Assembly: GCA_001898465.1 (NCBI GenBank)
Contig: MKTX01000003.1
Span: 59,684-123,683, forward strand
Direction: 5' to 3'
DNA length: 64,000 nt
From: Sphingobacteriales bacterium 39-19
GTDB lineage: Bacteria > Bacteroidota > Bacteroidia > Chitinophagales > Chitinophagaceae
The translations under genes and the position numbers were made by a program. The notes below the pieces were generated by a model. It saw only the letters and a list, made by a program, of their open reading frames with translations. It searched no databases and was not told the origin of the DNA. Positions 35,787 to 44,353 of the stretch are shown here, piece after piece (position 1 is the first letter of the stretch; the number at the start of each line of letters is the position of its first letter).

Positions 35787-36083
35787 GTGAACAGAAGTAC
35801 TGAAAATATTGATACAAAATTTATTGAGAAGGCGATGTCTGCTGTGGCGGATGCATACCGCATGAGTATCCTGAAACAAATTTTGAATAAGGGATATATC
35901 CGTTGTTGCGATGTGGTAGAGCTTACCGGCTTATCACAACCTACCTGCAGCCATCATATCAAATTATTAATGGATAGCGATTTGATAGAATGCCGGAAAG
36001 AAGGAAGGAATAATTTCTTTACTTTAAATAAAGAAAACTTTAAAAAGCTCAGCGCTTTTATTGACCAGTTTTCAATGGTTTGA
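35787..36083 (+). CDS. ArsR family winged-helix regulator
   Basis: A 98-residue DNA-binding protein. The winged helix spans about 17-90, with the recognition region CCDVVELTGLSQPTCSHHIKLL near 38-59. The GTG start at 35787 keeps the first helix (FIEKAMSAVADAYRM) intact; ATG 35835 would cut it. Two adjacent Cys (38-39) sit where some ArsR proteins bind metal, but the classical metal motif is not complete. It faces csaA convergently at one base. The regulated genes are unknown; ogt lies divergently upstream. Confidence 0.83.
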   Translation: MNRSTENIDTKFIEKAMSAVADAYRMSILKQILNKGYIRCCDVVELTGLSQPTCSHHIKLLMDSDLIECRKEGRNNFFTLNKENFKKLSAFIDQFSMV

Positions 36084-36084
36084 C

Positions 36085-36414
36085 CTACCCGATTTTTGCT
36101 CCATCCGGCACGGGCATACCGGGATGTAACAATACTACTTTATCCTCTTTGCCATACACACCCAATACTAAACATTCGCTCATAAAATTGGCAATTTGTT
36201 TTGCAGGAAAATTTATGATGGCGACCACTTGTACCCCTCGTAAGGCTTCGGGTGTATATAAACCGGTAATTTGGGCAGAAGACTGTTTTATACCCAAGGT
36301 ACCAAAATCAATCTTTAATTGATAAGCCGGTTTGATGGCTTTGGTAAAAGGGATAGCTTCTATGATGGTTCCTGCCCGGATATCTATTTTTTCAAAATCT
36401 TCCCATTGTATCAT
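36085..36414 (-). CDS. csaA: CsaA-like tRNA-binding/chaperone protein
   Basis: A 109-residue OB-fold protein with IDIRAGTI (about 10-17), KPAYQLKIDFG and the C-terminal HPGMPVPDGAKIG. This matches CsaA, a tRNA-binding-domain protein with export-chaperone activity described in Bacillus. The ATG at 36414 is chosen because its length equals the family; a longer frame to 36438 would overlap the upstream gene's end. It follows the transglutaminase-like gene on the same strand after 20 bases and is probably cotranscribed. Confidence 0.87.
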   Translation of the reverse strand: MIQWEDFEKIDIRAGTIIEAIPFTKAIKPAYQLKIDFGTLGIKQSSAQITGLYTPEALRGVQVVAIINFPAKQIANFMSECLVLGVYGKEDKVVLLHPGMPVPDGAKIG

Positions 36415-36434
36415 AGCTATAAAGTAAAAGGTGA

Positions 36435-37304
36435 TCAATCATCCAGCATAGCGGAAAGAGACAGGAGTTCATCCATTTTGTAATTGTTCCGGTCATTGTC
36501 AAAACATTTGCTAAGCTCTTCTAATAAAAATTGAATCACTTTTTCATTTTTCTGTGGCCTGAAGTAGGATGATGCCGGGTGTACAGACATTTTTTTGAAG
36601 TAAGCCTCAATATCTTTATGCGCATACATTTGCCCGCTGAGCGCATCAATGTAAAATTTTATTTGTTCAGAAGAATGCCCTTTTTGATTAAAAGCTTCAT
36701 ACTCGTTATCCATATAGGCTAAAATAAACTGGCGGGGTATATGAATGGCTTTCACCGGAAGATCCAGTAATTCGCAAAGTATTAAATAAATAATACCATT
36801 GCCAATGGCATTGCCTTTATGGGTCTCTAATGTTTTATTAATAAGGAAATGATCGGGGTTATCATAACTCATTTCCACACCCTTTTGTTTATAGTAATTA
36901 AAGAAAATACTATTTACCACGTTTACCTGCTCCATGGGAGTAAGGTAACTGCTCAGTTCCAGCCAGGTATTTCGGCGAATTTTTTCTATTTCCTGCAGTA
37001 CTATGTTCTCTTCTAAGTCAGGATAATGATAGCGGGCTGCCAGTAATGCGCCCTGCATTAAATTTCCTTTATTATTTTTCCAATGGATGAACTCGGTACT
37101 TAAATCCCTGAAATGAACCCGGTGTATAAGCATTTCAATACGTTCCTGGGTTTCTTCATTGCTGATGGTTTCCCATAAATTCTCAAGGCTGGGTATGATC
37201 TCTTTTCCCAGCGACACTAATTTTTCACTTACGGTATGATATACATATTCATCCGGGTCATCTATAAGACGCAATAAGGCTGATATTTCATTATTTTTTT
37301 TCAA
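36435..37304 (-). CDS. transglutaminase-like (SirB1-type) protein
   Basis: A 289-residue protein. The N-terminal 70 residues look like HEAT-type helices (LIDDPDEYVYHTVSEKLVSLG). The rest resembles the Transglut_core2/SirB1 family, with LNVVNSIFFNYY-like segment near 140-150, NAIGNGIIYLILCELLDLPVKAI (about 176-198) and FILAYMDN. In the NAIGNGIIY motif the catalytic cysteine expected for a protease-like transglutaminase is replaced (family members often read R/NxxSIxxS/C), so catalysis is doubtful. The function is unknown. It heads a two-gene unit with csaA. Confidence 0.6.
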   Translation of the reverse strand: MKKNNEISALLRLIDDPDEYVYHTVSEKLVSLGKEIIPSLENLWETISNEETQERIEMLIHRVHFRDLSTEFIHWKNNKGNLMQGALLAARYHYPDLEENIVLQEIEKIRRNTWLELSSYLTPMEQVNVVNSIFFNYYKQKGVEMSYDNPDHFLINKTLETHKGNAIGNGIIYLILCELLDLPVKAIHIPRQFILAYMDNEYEAFNQKGHSSEQIKFYIDALSGQMYAHKDIEAYFKKMSVHPASSYFRPQKNEKVIQFLLEELSKCFDNDRNNYKMDELLSLSAMLDD

Positions 37305-37416
37305 CGATACTACAAGTATAAGAATATAGACAAGAAATAGCGAAAAAATACTGCACAGGATTATATTTTTTTTGGTATCAGGTTTTTATTTTATATCTCC
37401 CTGTATTATGAAATTC

Positions 37417-37824
37417 TTATTTACCAAACATACTGTCAATACTTATTCTGCCAGGGCCTACGAATAATAGAACCAAATAAGCCCCCAGGTAAAGTGCTGC
37501 CATTTCTCCATCTCCAAAAAAATCGCCATTATTTGCTTTAAATAAAGCTACACACATGGTAATTATTACGGGTATAGCGGCCAGGCGGGTAAACAAACCC
37601 AATAAAACAAATAATGCACAAAAAAATTCGGCAAAAGTGGCAAACGTAAGGGATAGGGTAGATCCCATTCCTAAAAAATTCATGAACTTATTTTTAAGCC
37701 CACCAAAATTTACCAGTTTGTAATACCCGTGGTGCATGAGAAGCCCGCCGGCTGTAATGCGCAATAATAAAATAGCAATATTAAAAGAAGTGTTATTGTA
37801 TTTTACAGAGAGTAATTTTCGCAT
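37417..37824 (-). CDS. DoxX-family membrane protein
   Basis: A 135-residue protein with four hydrophobic segments (about 17-37, 55-75, 80-98 and 110-128). It has the DoxX signature LLLRITAGGLLMHHGYYKL near 19-37. The ATG at 37824 is preferred to a TTG one codon upstream. DoxX proteins are small membrane subunits linked to redox or sulfur chemistry in some species; in Bacteroidota the role is undefined. A -7 box is at 37890-37897 on this strand. Confidence 0.85.
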   Translation of the reverse strand: MRKLLSVKYNNTSFNIAILLLRITAGGLLMHHGYYKLVNFGGLKNKFMNFLGMGSTLSLTFATFAEFFCALFVLLGLFTRLAAIPVIITMCVALFKANNGDFFGDGEMAALYLGAYLVLLFVGPGRISIDSMFGK

Positions 37825-37889
37825 CAATAAAAAAATATTTTTAGTTAGGAATGAGGATGCCGTTTTAGGTTTCCTTTAACAGCAAGTTG

Positions 37890-37897
37890 CAAAAATA
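37890..37897 (-). promoter_or_regulatory. -7 promoter element for the DoxX-family gene
   Basis: The minus strand reads TATTTTTG, an exact TAnnTTTG match, 65 bases upstream of the ATG. Confidence 0.45.
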
Positions 37898-37944
37898 ATC
37901 AGTTTGTTTACAGGGAATGTTATCAACATATCCACAATTGGGTA

Positions 37945-37973
37945 TTTGATGCAACATGATGGATTTATTTTTG
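37945..37973 (+). promoter_or_regulatory. promoter of the TPR-protein operon
   Basis: TTTG at 37945-37948 and TATTTTTG at 37966-37973 are 17 bases apart, a little short of the usual 19-21. The -7 match is exact. The start codon of the TPR gene is 27 bases further. Confidence 0.5.
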
Positions 37974-38000
37974 TAAATCTAAAAAATCAACCCCTTACTA

Positions 38001-41000
38001 ATGCATAAGCTGATTTTAATGTGCTGGGCTTTTTTTGCAATAACCCATGCGATTGCCCAACCTACACATACCGTAACCGATAATGAAAAAGAATATAAAA
38101 AATTAAAAGATTTTATTGCCCGTGAAGATTATGCTTTTGCCTATACCCTGGTAAAAGAATTAAAAGCCCAATATCCGGAAAATGATGCTTCTGATTTTAC
38201 ATATATCCATGATGACATCAATTATTATTATGTACTCTGTGCCCTTAAGCTAATGCAGCCTTCGGCAGTAGAACAGGCAGAAGATTATATTGCCAGGATA
38301 AATAATGAACCCAGGCGCCAGCAAATGAGTTTTCACCTGGCGCATTATTATTTTCTGAATAAAGAATATGCTAAGGCTGTTTATTATTTTAATCAATCGG
38401 GTGTAGAGAGCCTGGGCAATGAACAAATTGCCGATGTAAAATTTGAAAAAGCATATGCTTATTTCAACCTGAAGCAATTTGAAGAAGCGAAACCCTTATT
38501 TAATGAAATTCATCAATTGCCTTCCCATAAATATTATTTACCGGCTAATTATTATTATGGATTTATAGCCTATTACGATAAAGAATACGAGGAAGCCCTG
38601 AAAGCATTTAAAGTGGTAGAAACAAACCCGGAATATAAAGGTGTAGTGATGTATTACATTACAGAAATCTACTATTTCCGGGGCGAAAAAGAAGAAGCGC
38701 TTTCCTATGGCGAAGCGGCCCTTGCTTCTCATGAAGTATTGTATTATGATAAACAGTTGAAATTACTCATTGGCCAATTGTACTTTGAAAAAAAGAATTA
38801 TGAAAAAGCACTTCCCTTGCTGGAAGATTATGTAAACAATACAAGCAAGGTAAGCAAAGAGGTATTGTATGAACTGAGCTATTGTTACTATATGCAAAAC
38901 CAGGATGCAAAAGCAATAGAAGGGTTTAAGCAACTAAGCAATGAAAAAGACAGTATGGGGCAGAACAGTATGTACCTGCTGGGTGGTTTGTACCTTAAAA
39001 CCAATCAAAAAGAAAATGCAAGAAATGCCTTTCAATATAGTGCATACAATAGCAGTAATGGCCGGCAACAGCAAATTTCACGGTTTACGTATGCAAAACT
39101 CTCTTACGAACTGGGTTACCAGGATGTGGCATTAAAGGAAATGCAAAGTTATCTTACAGATTATCCCGGGTCATCGTATGATACAGAAGCCAAAGAAATT
39201 TTAGTGAACCTGCTTACGAACAGTAATAATTTTAAAGAGGCGCTTGGCCTTTATGAATCATTTCCCAAACCTACGGCAGGTATGCAAAAAGCGTATCCCC
39301 GCATATTATATGGCAGGGCCATTGAGTTTATAAATGATCAGCAGTTAAACAAAGCCGATGACTTATTCACTAAGATACTCTCCTTACCCAATGCCGGCCC
39401 GGTATTGCCTTATGCCAATTATTGGAAAGGTGAAATTGCCTACCGCTCTGGCCAGTTTGATGCTGCCATACGATACAGCAATGCATTTTTGCAGGCCCAG
39501 GTTCCTGCACAAGGCGAAGCCAATAACAATACGGCCCGCTATAACCTTGCCTATAGCTGGTTTCAAAAAGAAAACTATACCGAAGCCAAAAATAATTTTG
39601 AGCTCATTACAAAATCGGTGTCGGCCAGTTCGGGTAGTATAGAGCAAGATGCCTATTTGCGTACAGCAGATTGTTATTTTATGCTCAGGAATTTTTCACA
39701 GGCATCCGCTATGTACGATAAAGTGATGCAAGCCGCTTTGCCCCAGTCAGATTATGCACTTTATCAAAAAGCACTGATAGCCGGCATCAAGAGCGGAACA
39801 GAAAAAATAAAGTTGCTTAATAGTTTGCAAAAGCAATATTCTGCCAGTAATTTAATTCAGGATGCAAATATGGAGATTGCACAAACCTATATTGCCGATG
39901 AAAAATTTTCAGATGCTGTACCCTATCTCGATAAAATACTGTTATCCACCAATGAAGGGTTAAAGCCTAAGGCCCTGCTGCGTAAAGGGCTGGCTTATTA
40001 CAACAGCAACAATAACAGGGAGGCATTAAGCAGTTACCAGGAGTTAATAAAAAAGTATCCGCAATCTACCGAAGCAGATGAAGCATTGACCATCATTAAA
40101 GACATTTATGTAGAAGAGGGCAAGCCCAACGATTATGTGCAATTGATGAAACAAATGGGAAAAACCGTTTCAGCAACAGAGGCCGAAGAACTTAATTATA
40201 AAGCGGCCCTGCAAAAATATACAGCCGGCAATTGTGATGCTTCAATTCCTGCACTCAGTAATTATATAGCAGCCTATCCACAAGGATTGCATATACTTGA
40301 AATTTATTTTTACCGCAGTGAATGTTACCGGGCCAAAAATGATTGGGCCAATGCTGTAAAAGGATATGCTTACCTGAATGCCGCCGGGTTAAATAAATAT
40401 TATGAAAATGCTACGTTAGAAGCAGGCCGCATCAGTTATTTTGAATTAAAAGATTATAGCGCTGCAAAAAAATACTTCCAGGATTTACAAAAAAATACCG
40501 TAAACCAGGATAACCTGCTGGAAGCCTTACGGGGACTGGTTCGTAGTTATTACCTGCTTAAAGAATATACCCAGGCCAATGAAGCGGCAAAAGAATTACT
40601 GGCAAAAAAAGGAATTAATACCGATGATAAATCAATCGCTTATCTGGTATTGGGAAAATCACAACAGGAAAGCGGAGATTGTACCGCTGCGATCACTTCC
40701 TTTAAATCTGCTGCCCAAATAAATAAATCTGCCTGGGGTGCAGAGGCCCGTTATGAATTGGCCAATTGCCAGTTTACCACGGCTAATTATAAAGCCGCTG
40801 AAAAGTCGGCCATGGCTGTAATTAAAGAAACCGGTTCTTATGACCTGTGGGTGACCAAAGCCTATATTTTACTGGGGGATATTTTTATGAAACAAAAAGA
40901 TTATTTCAATGCAAAAGCAACTTTTGAAAGTGTATATAAGAATGCTGCCATACAGGATTTGAGAGATGAAGCAAAGCGGAAATTAGACAATGCCTTTGAA

Positions 41001-41030
41001 GTAGAAAAACAAGAATCAAAAATTAATTAA
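38001..41030 (+). CDS. large exported TPR-repeat protein
   Basis: A 1009-residue protein with a signal peptide (about 1-19, ending AIAQ) and tetratricopeptide-like repeats through almost the whole length. Examples are FHLAHYYFLNKEYAKAVYYFNQS, YFNLKQFEEAKPLF, YFEKKNYEKALPLLEDYV and, near the end, YILLGDIFMKQKDYFNAKATF. It should form a long periplasmic or outer-membrane-associated solenoid for protein-protein contacts. It is followed after 23 bases by a beta-barrel protein and then by an HU-type membrane protein on the same strand. No enzyme domain is seen. The exact role is unknown; a scaffold for the downstream barrel is the simplest reading. Confidence 0.85.
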   Translation: MHKLILMCWAFFAITHAIAQPTHTVTDNEKEYKKLKDFIAREDYAFAYTLVKELKAQYPENDASDFTYIHDDINYYYVLCALKLMQPSAVEQAEDYIARINNEPRRQQMSFHLAHYYFLNKEYAKAVYYFNQSGVESLGNEQIADVKFEKAYAYFNLKQFEEAKPLFNEIHQLPSHKYYLPANYYYGFIAYYDKEYEEALKAFKVVETNPEYKGVVMYYITEIYYFRGEKEEALSYGEAALASHEVLYYDKQLKLLIGQLYFEKKNYEKALPLLEDYVNNTSKVSKEVLYELSYCYYMQNQDAKAIEGFKQLSNEKDSMGQNSMYLLGGLYLKTNQKENARNAFQYSAYNSSNGRQQQISRFTYAKLSYELGYQDVALKEMQSYLTDYPGSSYDTEAKEILVNLLTNSNNFKEALGLYESFPKPTAGMQKAYPRILYGRAIEFINDQQLNKADDLFTKILSLPNAGPVLPYANYWKGEIAYRSGQFDAAIRYSNAFLQAQVPAQGEANNNTARYNLAYSWFQKENYTEAKNNFELITKSVSASSGSIEQDAYLRTADCYFMLRNFSQASAMYDKVMQAALPQSDYALYQKALIAGIKSGTEKIKLLNSLQKQYSASNLIQDANMEIAQTYIADEKFSDAVPYLDKILLSTNEGLKPKALLRKGLAYYNSNNNREALSSYQELIKKYPQSTEADEALTIIKDIYVEEGKPNDYVQLMKQMGKTVSATEAEELNYKAALQKYTAGNCDASIPALSNYIAAYPQGLHILEIYFYRSECYRAKNDWANAVKGYAYLNAAGLNKYYENATLEAGRISYFELKDYSAAKKYFQDLQKNTVNQDNLLEALRGLVRSYYLLKEYTQANEAAKELLAKKGINTDDKSIAYLVLGKSQQESGDCTAAITSFKSAAQINKSAWGAEARYELANCQFTTANYKAAEKSAMAVIKETGSYDLWVTKAYILLGDIFMKQKDYFNAKATFESVYKNAAIQDLRDEAKRKLDNAFEVEKQESKIN

Positions 41031-41053
41031 AGCCCGCTCATAAATATCGCATT

Positions 41054-42685
41054 ATGCAAAACAAAATATTATTTATCGCTCTTGGATTTTTAATTTCATT
41101 TTCAGCCATGGCGCAGCGGGATACCACCCAAAGCATTACCATTACTTCTTCCTACAAGCCGGTGCTGCGTTATGCCAGTAAAATAAATTTTTCGGGCACA
41201 GCTTTGCAATCTGATACTGAAAAAAATGTAGCGCCCTATCATATTCCGGCTCAAAATCTTTTTTATGCCTACCGCCCTATTTCACTAAAACCATTGGCAT
41301 TGCAAATGGATACAAATCTTTACCTTGGCAACCGCAATTATGTAAAAGCCGGCTTTGGCAGTTATTCCACGCCTTTTGCTGATGTAGGCTTTAGCCTGGG
41401 CGACGGGAAGCAATACCTGCTAAACCTCACCGGTAATTACATAGGATCCAAAGGAAAAGACATAGAACACCAGGATTATGCACAGATGAACCTGGAAGCA
41501 GCAGGAAGTTATTTTAAAGCCGGGCAGGAATTTTATGGCAGCCTTTCTTTTTCTAAAAATGATTATAACTTGTATGGTTACGATCATAACATTTATCAAT
41601 ATACTAAAAGTGATATTGCTCAAAAATTTCAGGATGTAACGATCAGGGCTGGTGTAAAAAATAATACAGAAGGCCCCTTTGGTATTCATTATGATCCCAA
41701 TATTGAGCTTAGTTTCTTCTCAAATATTGATCATGTAAGAGAAAGAAATTTAAAAATTAACCTGCCGGTGCAGAAATTCATAAACGAAATATTTTCTGCC
41801 AAGCTGGAAGTTAATGCCGATCTCAGCAGCTATACAACCCGGGGTATTATACCCAATAATTATTCATATGATAATAATGCCATAAGTATTTCTCCTTCTA
41901 TACAATTCACAAAATCCTTCCTTTACTTAAATGCAGGGGTTACACCGGTTTTTGCAAAAGGTAAGTCTACTATTTTACCCAATATTTTTGGTGAGATCCA
42001 TGTGCAGGATCAGGCTTTTATAATACAAGCCGGCCTGGTAGGGAATTATATAAAAAACACGTATCAATATTTGAGTTCTGTAAATCCATATATACTCAAC
42101 GCCAACACGCCGCATAATACCATTGAAACAGAAATTTACGGGGGTATTAAAACAAGTGCCGGAAAGCATTTGGTGTTTAATGCCAAACTGGGTTTTGTTA
42201 CCTATAAAGATCTTGCCCTTTTTATAAATGATACTGCTTTTGATAATAAAGGATTCATCGTGTCTAATGAAAAATCAGTAAACAATTTGCGTATTCATGG
42301 CAGCATCACATATTTGCTGCAGGACAAATTGAGTATGAATGCAGCCTTAACGCTTAATGGATATACCGGCTTACAATCAAATGCCCGGGCCTGGGGAACC
42401 CTGCCCATGGAAGCTAAAGGAAATGTAAGTTGGTGGCCCATTAAAAAATTAATGCTTAAAGGAGATATTTATATGTTTGGCCTTACCAAGTATTTGGCTA
42501 AAGGAAATATTCCTAACGATGAGCAAGGAGGCAGCGACCTGAGTTTGGGGGCAGTGTATAAGATTAACAAACAATTTAGTGCCTGGCTGGATGCGAATAA
42601 TGTTTTCAATGATAAATATCAGCGCTGGCATGGCTACCCGGTGTATGGCTTTAATGTAATGGCCGGTATTTTAATACGCTTTTAA
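41054..42685 (+). CDS. TonB-receptor-like outer-membrane beta-barrel without plug domain
   Basis: A 543-residue protein with a signal peptide (about 1-20, AMAQ). It has many amphipathic beta strands and ends in the receptor-like WLDANNVFNDKYQRWHGYPVYGFN segment and a terminal Phe (GILIRF), as expected for outer-membrane barrels. No plug domain (TonB box, conserved plug motifs) or carboxypeptidase-like N-domain is present, and the chain is about half the length of a normal TonB receptor. The N-terminus contains ITSSYKPVLRYASKINF, a short conserved-looking stretch. Placement behind the TPR gene suggests a joint envelope complex rather than nutrient uptake. Confidence 0.78.
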   Translation: MQNKILFIALGFLISFSAMAQRDTTQSITITSSYKPVLRYASKINFSGTALQSDTEKNVAPYHIPAQNLFYAYRPISLKPLALQMDTNLYLGNRNYVKAGFGSYSTPFADVGFSLGDGKQYLLNLTGNYIGSKGKDIEHQDYAQMNLEAAGSYFKAGQEFYGSLSFSKNDYNLYGYDHNIYQYTKSDIAQKFQDVTIRAGVKNNTEGPFGIHYDPNIELSFFSNIDHVRERNLKINLPVQKFINEIFSAKLEVNADLSSYTTRGIIPNNYSYDNNAISISPSIQFTKSFLYLNAGVTPVFAKGKSTILPNIFGEIHVQDQAFIIQAGLVGNYIKNTYQYLSSVNPYILNANTPHNTIETEIYGGIKTSAGKHLVFNAKLGFVTYKDLALFINDTAFDNKGFIVSNEKSVNNLRIHGSITYLLQDKLSMNAALTLNGYTGLQSNARAWGTLPMEAKGNVSWWPIKKLMLKGDIYMFGLTKYLAKGNIPNDEQGGSDLSLGAVYKINKQFSAWLDANNVFNDKYQRWHGYPVYGFNVMAGILIRF

Positions 42686-42688
42686 TCT

Positions 42689-42696
42689 TAAGTTTG
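42689..42696 (+). promoter_or_regulatory. possible internal -7 element before the HU-type gene
   Basis: TAAGTTTG matches TAnnTTTG, ending 4 bases before the ATG at 42701. If used, transcription would begin almost on the start codon. It may be coincidence. Confidence 0.3.
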
Positions 42697-42700
42697 CAGC

Positions 42701-43336
42701 ATGGAGAAGCATTTAACGGCTTATTTATTCAGTAATAAATGTTGCCCTTTGCCTGGCATAGGCTCGCTGCAAGTACAGGATGGCGGTGCCTTCGCCTCAG
42801 TATCAGAAAAGAAGATGTATGCCCCGGTGCCTTCTATCCATTTTAGTAAAGAAGAATTTCCAGAAGATAAGTGTATTCATTTTTTAGCAAAAGCTGCCCG
42901 GGTACCGGAGGCCGAAGCCCGGCAATGGTTAACCCGCTATTGCCATACTTTGCAAATAGAAACCGAGGGAGAGGAAGTAGCTTTGGCCGATGCTGGTTTT
43001 TTTTATATCAATTCTCATGGCCGGCTTTCTTTTCGCCCCCTGGTAATCCCCCGCATTTTTAACCCCGATATTGATGCAGAACGGGTCATACATCCCCATA
43101 CAGCACATCCTATGCTCGTAGGCGATACCCATACTACCAATACGGCCATGCAGGAGTATTTTGCACATGACGATGAAAAACAAAATAACAAAGGGTGGAT
43201 CGGGGCACTGGTACTGGCAGCCCTGGCAGCTATTTTAATAGTTATATATTTTACCGGTGATCATGCCAATGTAAATAGCGGCAATGGTAAAACCGTTACA
43301 CCCGAAACATACACGATGCCTTACCGGCAAAAATAA
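42701..43336 (+). CDS. membrane-anchored HU/CCDC81-type protein lacking a SPOR domain
   Basis: A 211-residue protein. The N-terminal part (about 1-115) matches the bacterial HU-CCDC81 module: LFSNKCCPLPGIGSL near 9-23, IHFLAKAARVPEAEARQWL near 57-75, and VALADAGFFYINSHGRLSFRP near 92-112. A single transmembrane helix lies at about 163-183 (WIGALVLAALAAILIVIYF), followed by only some 28 residues. Published analyses of this family describe HU-CCDC81 proteins with a C-terminal peptidoglycan-binding SPOR domain and suggest a link between chromosome and septum. Here no SPOR domain follows the helix. The downstream topoisomerase gene fits a chromosome role. Confidence 0.75.
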   Translation: MEKHLTAYLFSNKCCPLPGIGSLQVQDGGAFASVSEKKMYAPVPSIHFSKEEFPEDKCIHFLAKAARVPEAEARQWLTRYCHTLQIETEGEEVALADAGFFYINSHGRLSFRPLVIPRIFNPDIDAERVIHPHTAHPMLVGDTHTTNTAMQEYFAHDDEKQNNKGWIGALVLAALAAILIVIYFTGDHANVNSGNGKTVTPETYTMPYRQK

Positions 43337-43381
43337 AAATATTATTCAATTACCTGTGGCATTAAAGAAAGTTCAACCTGC

Positions 43382-44272
43382 ATGATTCATTATACGCATT
43401 GCCCAATTTGTGGAGGCCATACCATAGAACCCTTTTTACAGGTAAAAGATTTTACTGTTTCTAAAAAAACATTTCCTATAAATAAGTGTAGCGCATGTAG
43501 CGGCATGTTCACCAACGATATTCCAAATGAAGAAGAGATAGGTCCCTATTATTCATCTGAAAACTATATTTCGCATACCGAAACGCAGCAAGGCCTCATC
43601 AACCGCTTATATCATATAGTGCGTAACCATACTTTACAATCAAAACGTAAACTGGTTCAAAAGGAAACCGGTAAATTAACCGGCCGTATTTTAGACCTGG
43701 GATGTGGCACCGGGGCTTTCCTGGCAACCATGAACCGGGCAGGCTGGCAAACCTGTGGCATAGAAAGAGATGAGCATGCCCGCCAAAATGCAAAAAAGAT
43801 GCATCACATTACAGCATTGCCGGCCGATGAGCTATTTACAATCCACCAGTTATTTGATGCCATTACCTTATGGCATGTTTTGGAACATGTACATGATTTG
43901 CATAATTATTTAAACCAGCTTACTTCATTATTGAATGAATCGGGAACCCTTTTCATAGCTGTGCCAAACCCCCAAAGTGCCGATGCTAAAAACTATGGGC
44001 CCTTTTGGGCGGCTTATGATGTACCCCGCCACCTTTATCATTTTACGCCAGCAAGTATGCGTATGCTCATGGAAGCTCATGGTTTGCAGGTAAAGAAAAT
44101 ATATCCTATGTGGTTTGATAGTTTTTATGTGAGCATGCTTAGTGAAAAATATAAAGAACATGCCGCTGCTGCCGTTAGGGGCATGATGTACGGCTTGTTA
44201 TCTAATTTTAAAGCCTGGACCCAAACTGAAAATTGCAGTTCCCTCATTTATATTTGCCGAAAAAAGAAATAA
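43382..44272 (+). CDS. class I SAM-dependent methyltransferase with N-terminal zinc ribbon
   Basis: A 296-residue protein. The N-terminus has CPICGG (Cys7, Cys10) and KCSACSG (about 37-43), a zinc-ribbon-like pair. The SAM domain has ILDLGCGTGAFLATM (about 102-116), CGIERDEHAR and FDAITLWHVLEHVHDLHNYL. A later FWAAYDVPRHLYHFTP is typical of Methyltransf_23 proteins. Substrate unknown: related proteins occur in surface-glycan loci, but this one stands between the HU-type gene and topoisomerase IV. Confidence 0.82.
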   Translation: MIHYTHCPICGGHTIEPFLQVKDFTVSKKTFPINKCSACSGMFTNDIPNEEEIGPYYSSENYISHTETQQGLINRLYHIVRNHTLQSKRKLVQKETGKLTGRILDLGCGTGAFLATMNRAGWQTCGIERDEHARQNAKKMHHITALPADELFTIHQLFDAITLWHVLEHVHDLHNYLNQLTSLLNESGTLFIAVPNPQSADAKNYGPFWAAYDVPRHLYHFTPASMRMLMEAHGLQVKKIYPMWFDSFYVSMLSEKYKEHAAAAVRGMMYGLLSNFKAWTQTENCSSLIYICRKKK

Positions 44273-44353
44273 TTTGTTTTCGTGTATAAATTTATCCGGG
44301 CAGCAAATTATTTTTTCAGAAATTTGAACCGTTCTCAATGATAAGAAGAAAAT

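Noticed and set aside
35733..35879. A longer N-terminus for ogt overlapping the divergent ArsR gene.
   Set aside because: The extra 49 residues overlap another gene and do not match Ogt; the ATG at 35732 fits the family length.
37920..37936. Two near DnaA-box sequences (TTATCAACA and ATATCCACA) next to each other before the TPR gene.
   Set aside because: Each has one mismatch to TTATCCACA, there are only two, and no dnaA, dnaN or other origin gene is nearby. Chance in AT-rich sequence is likely.
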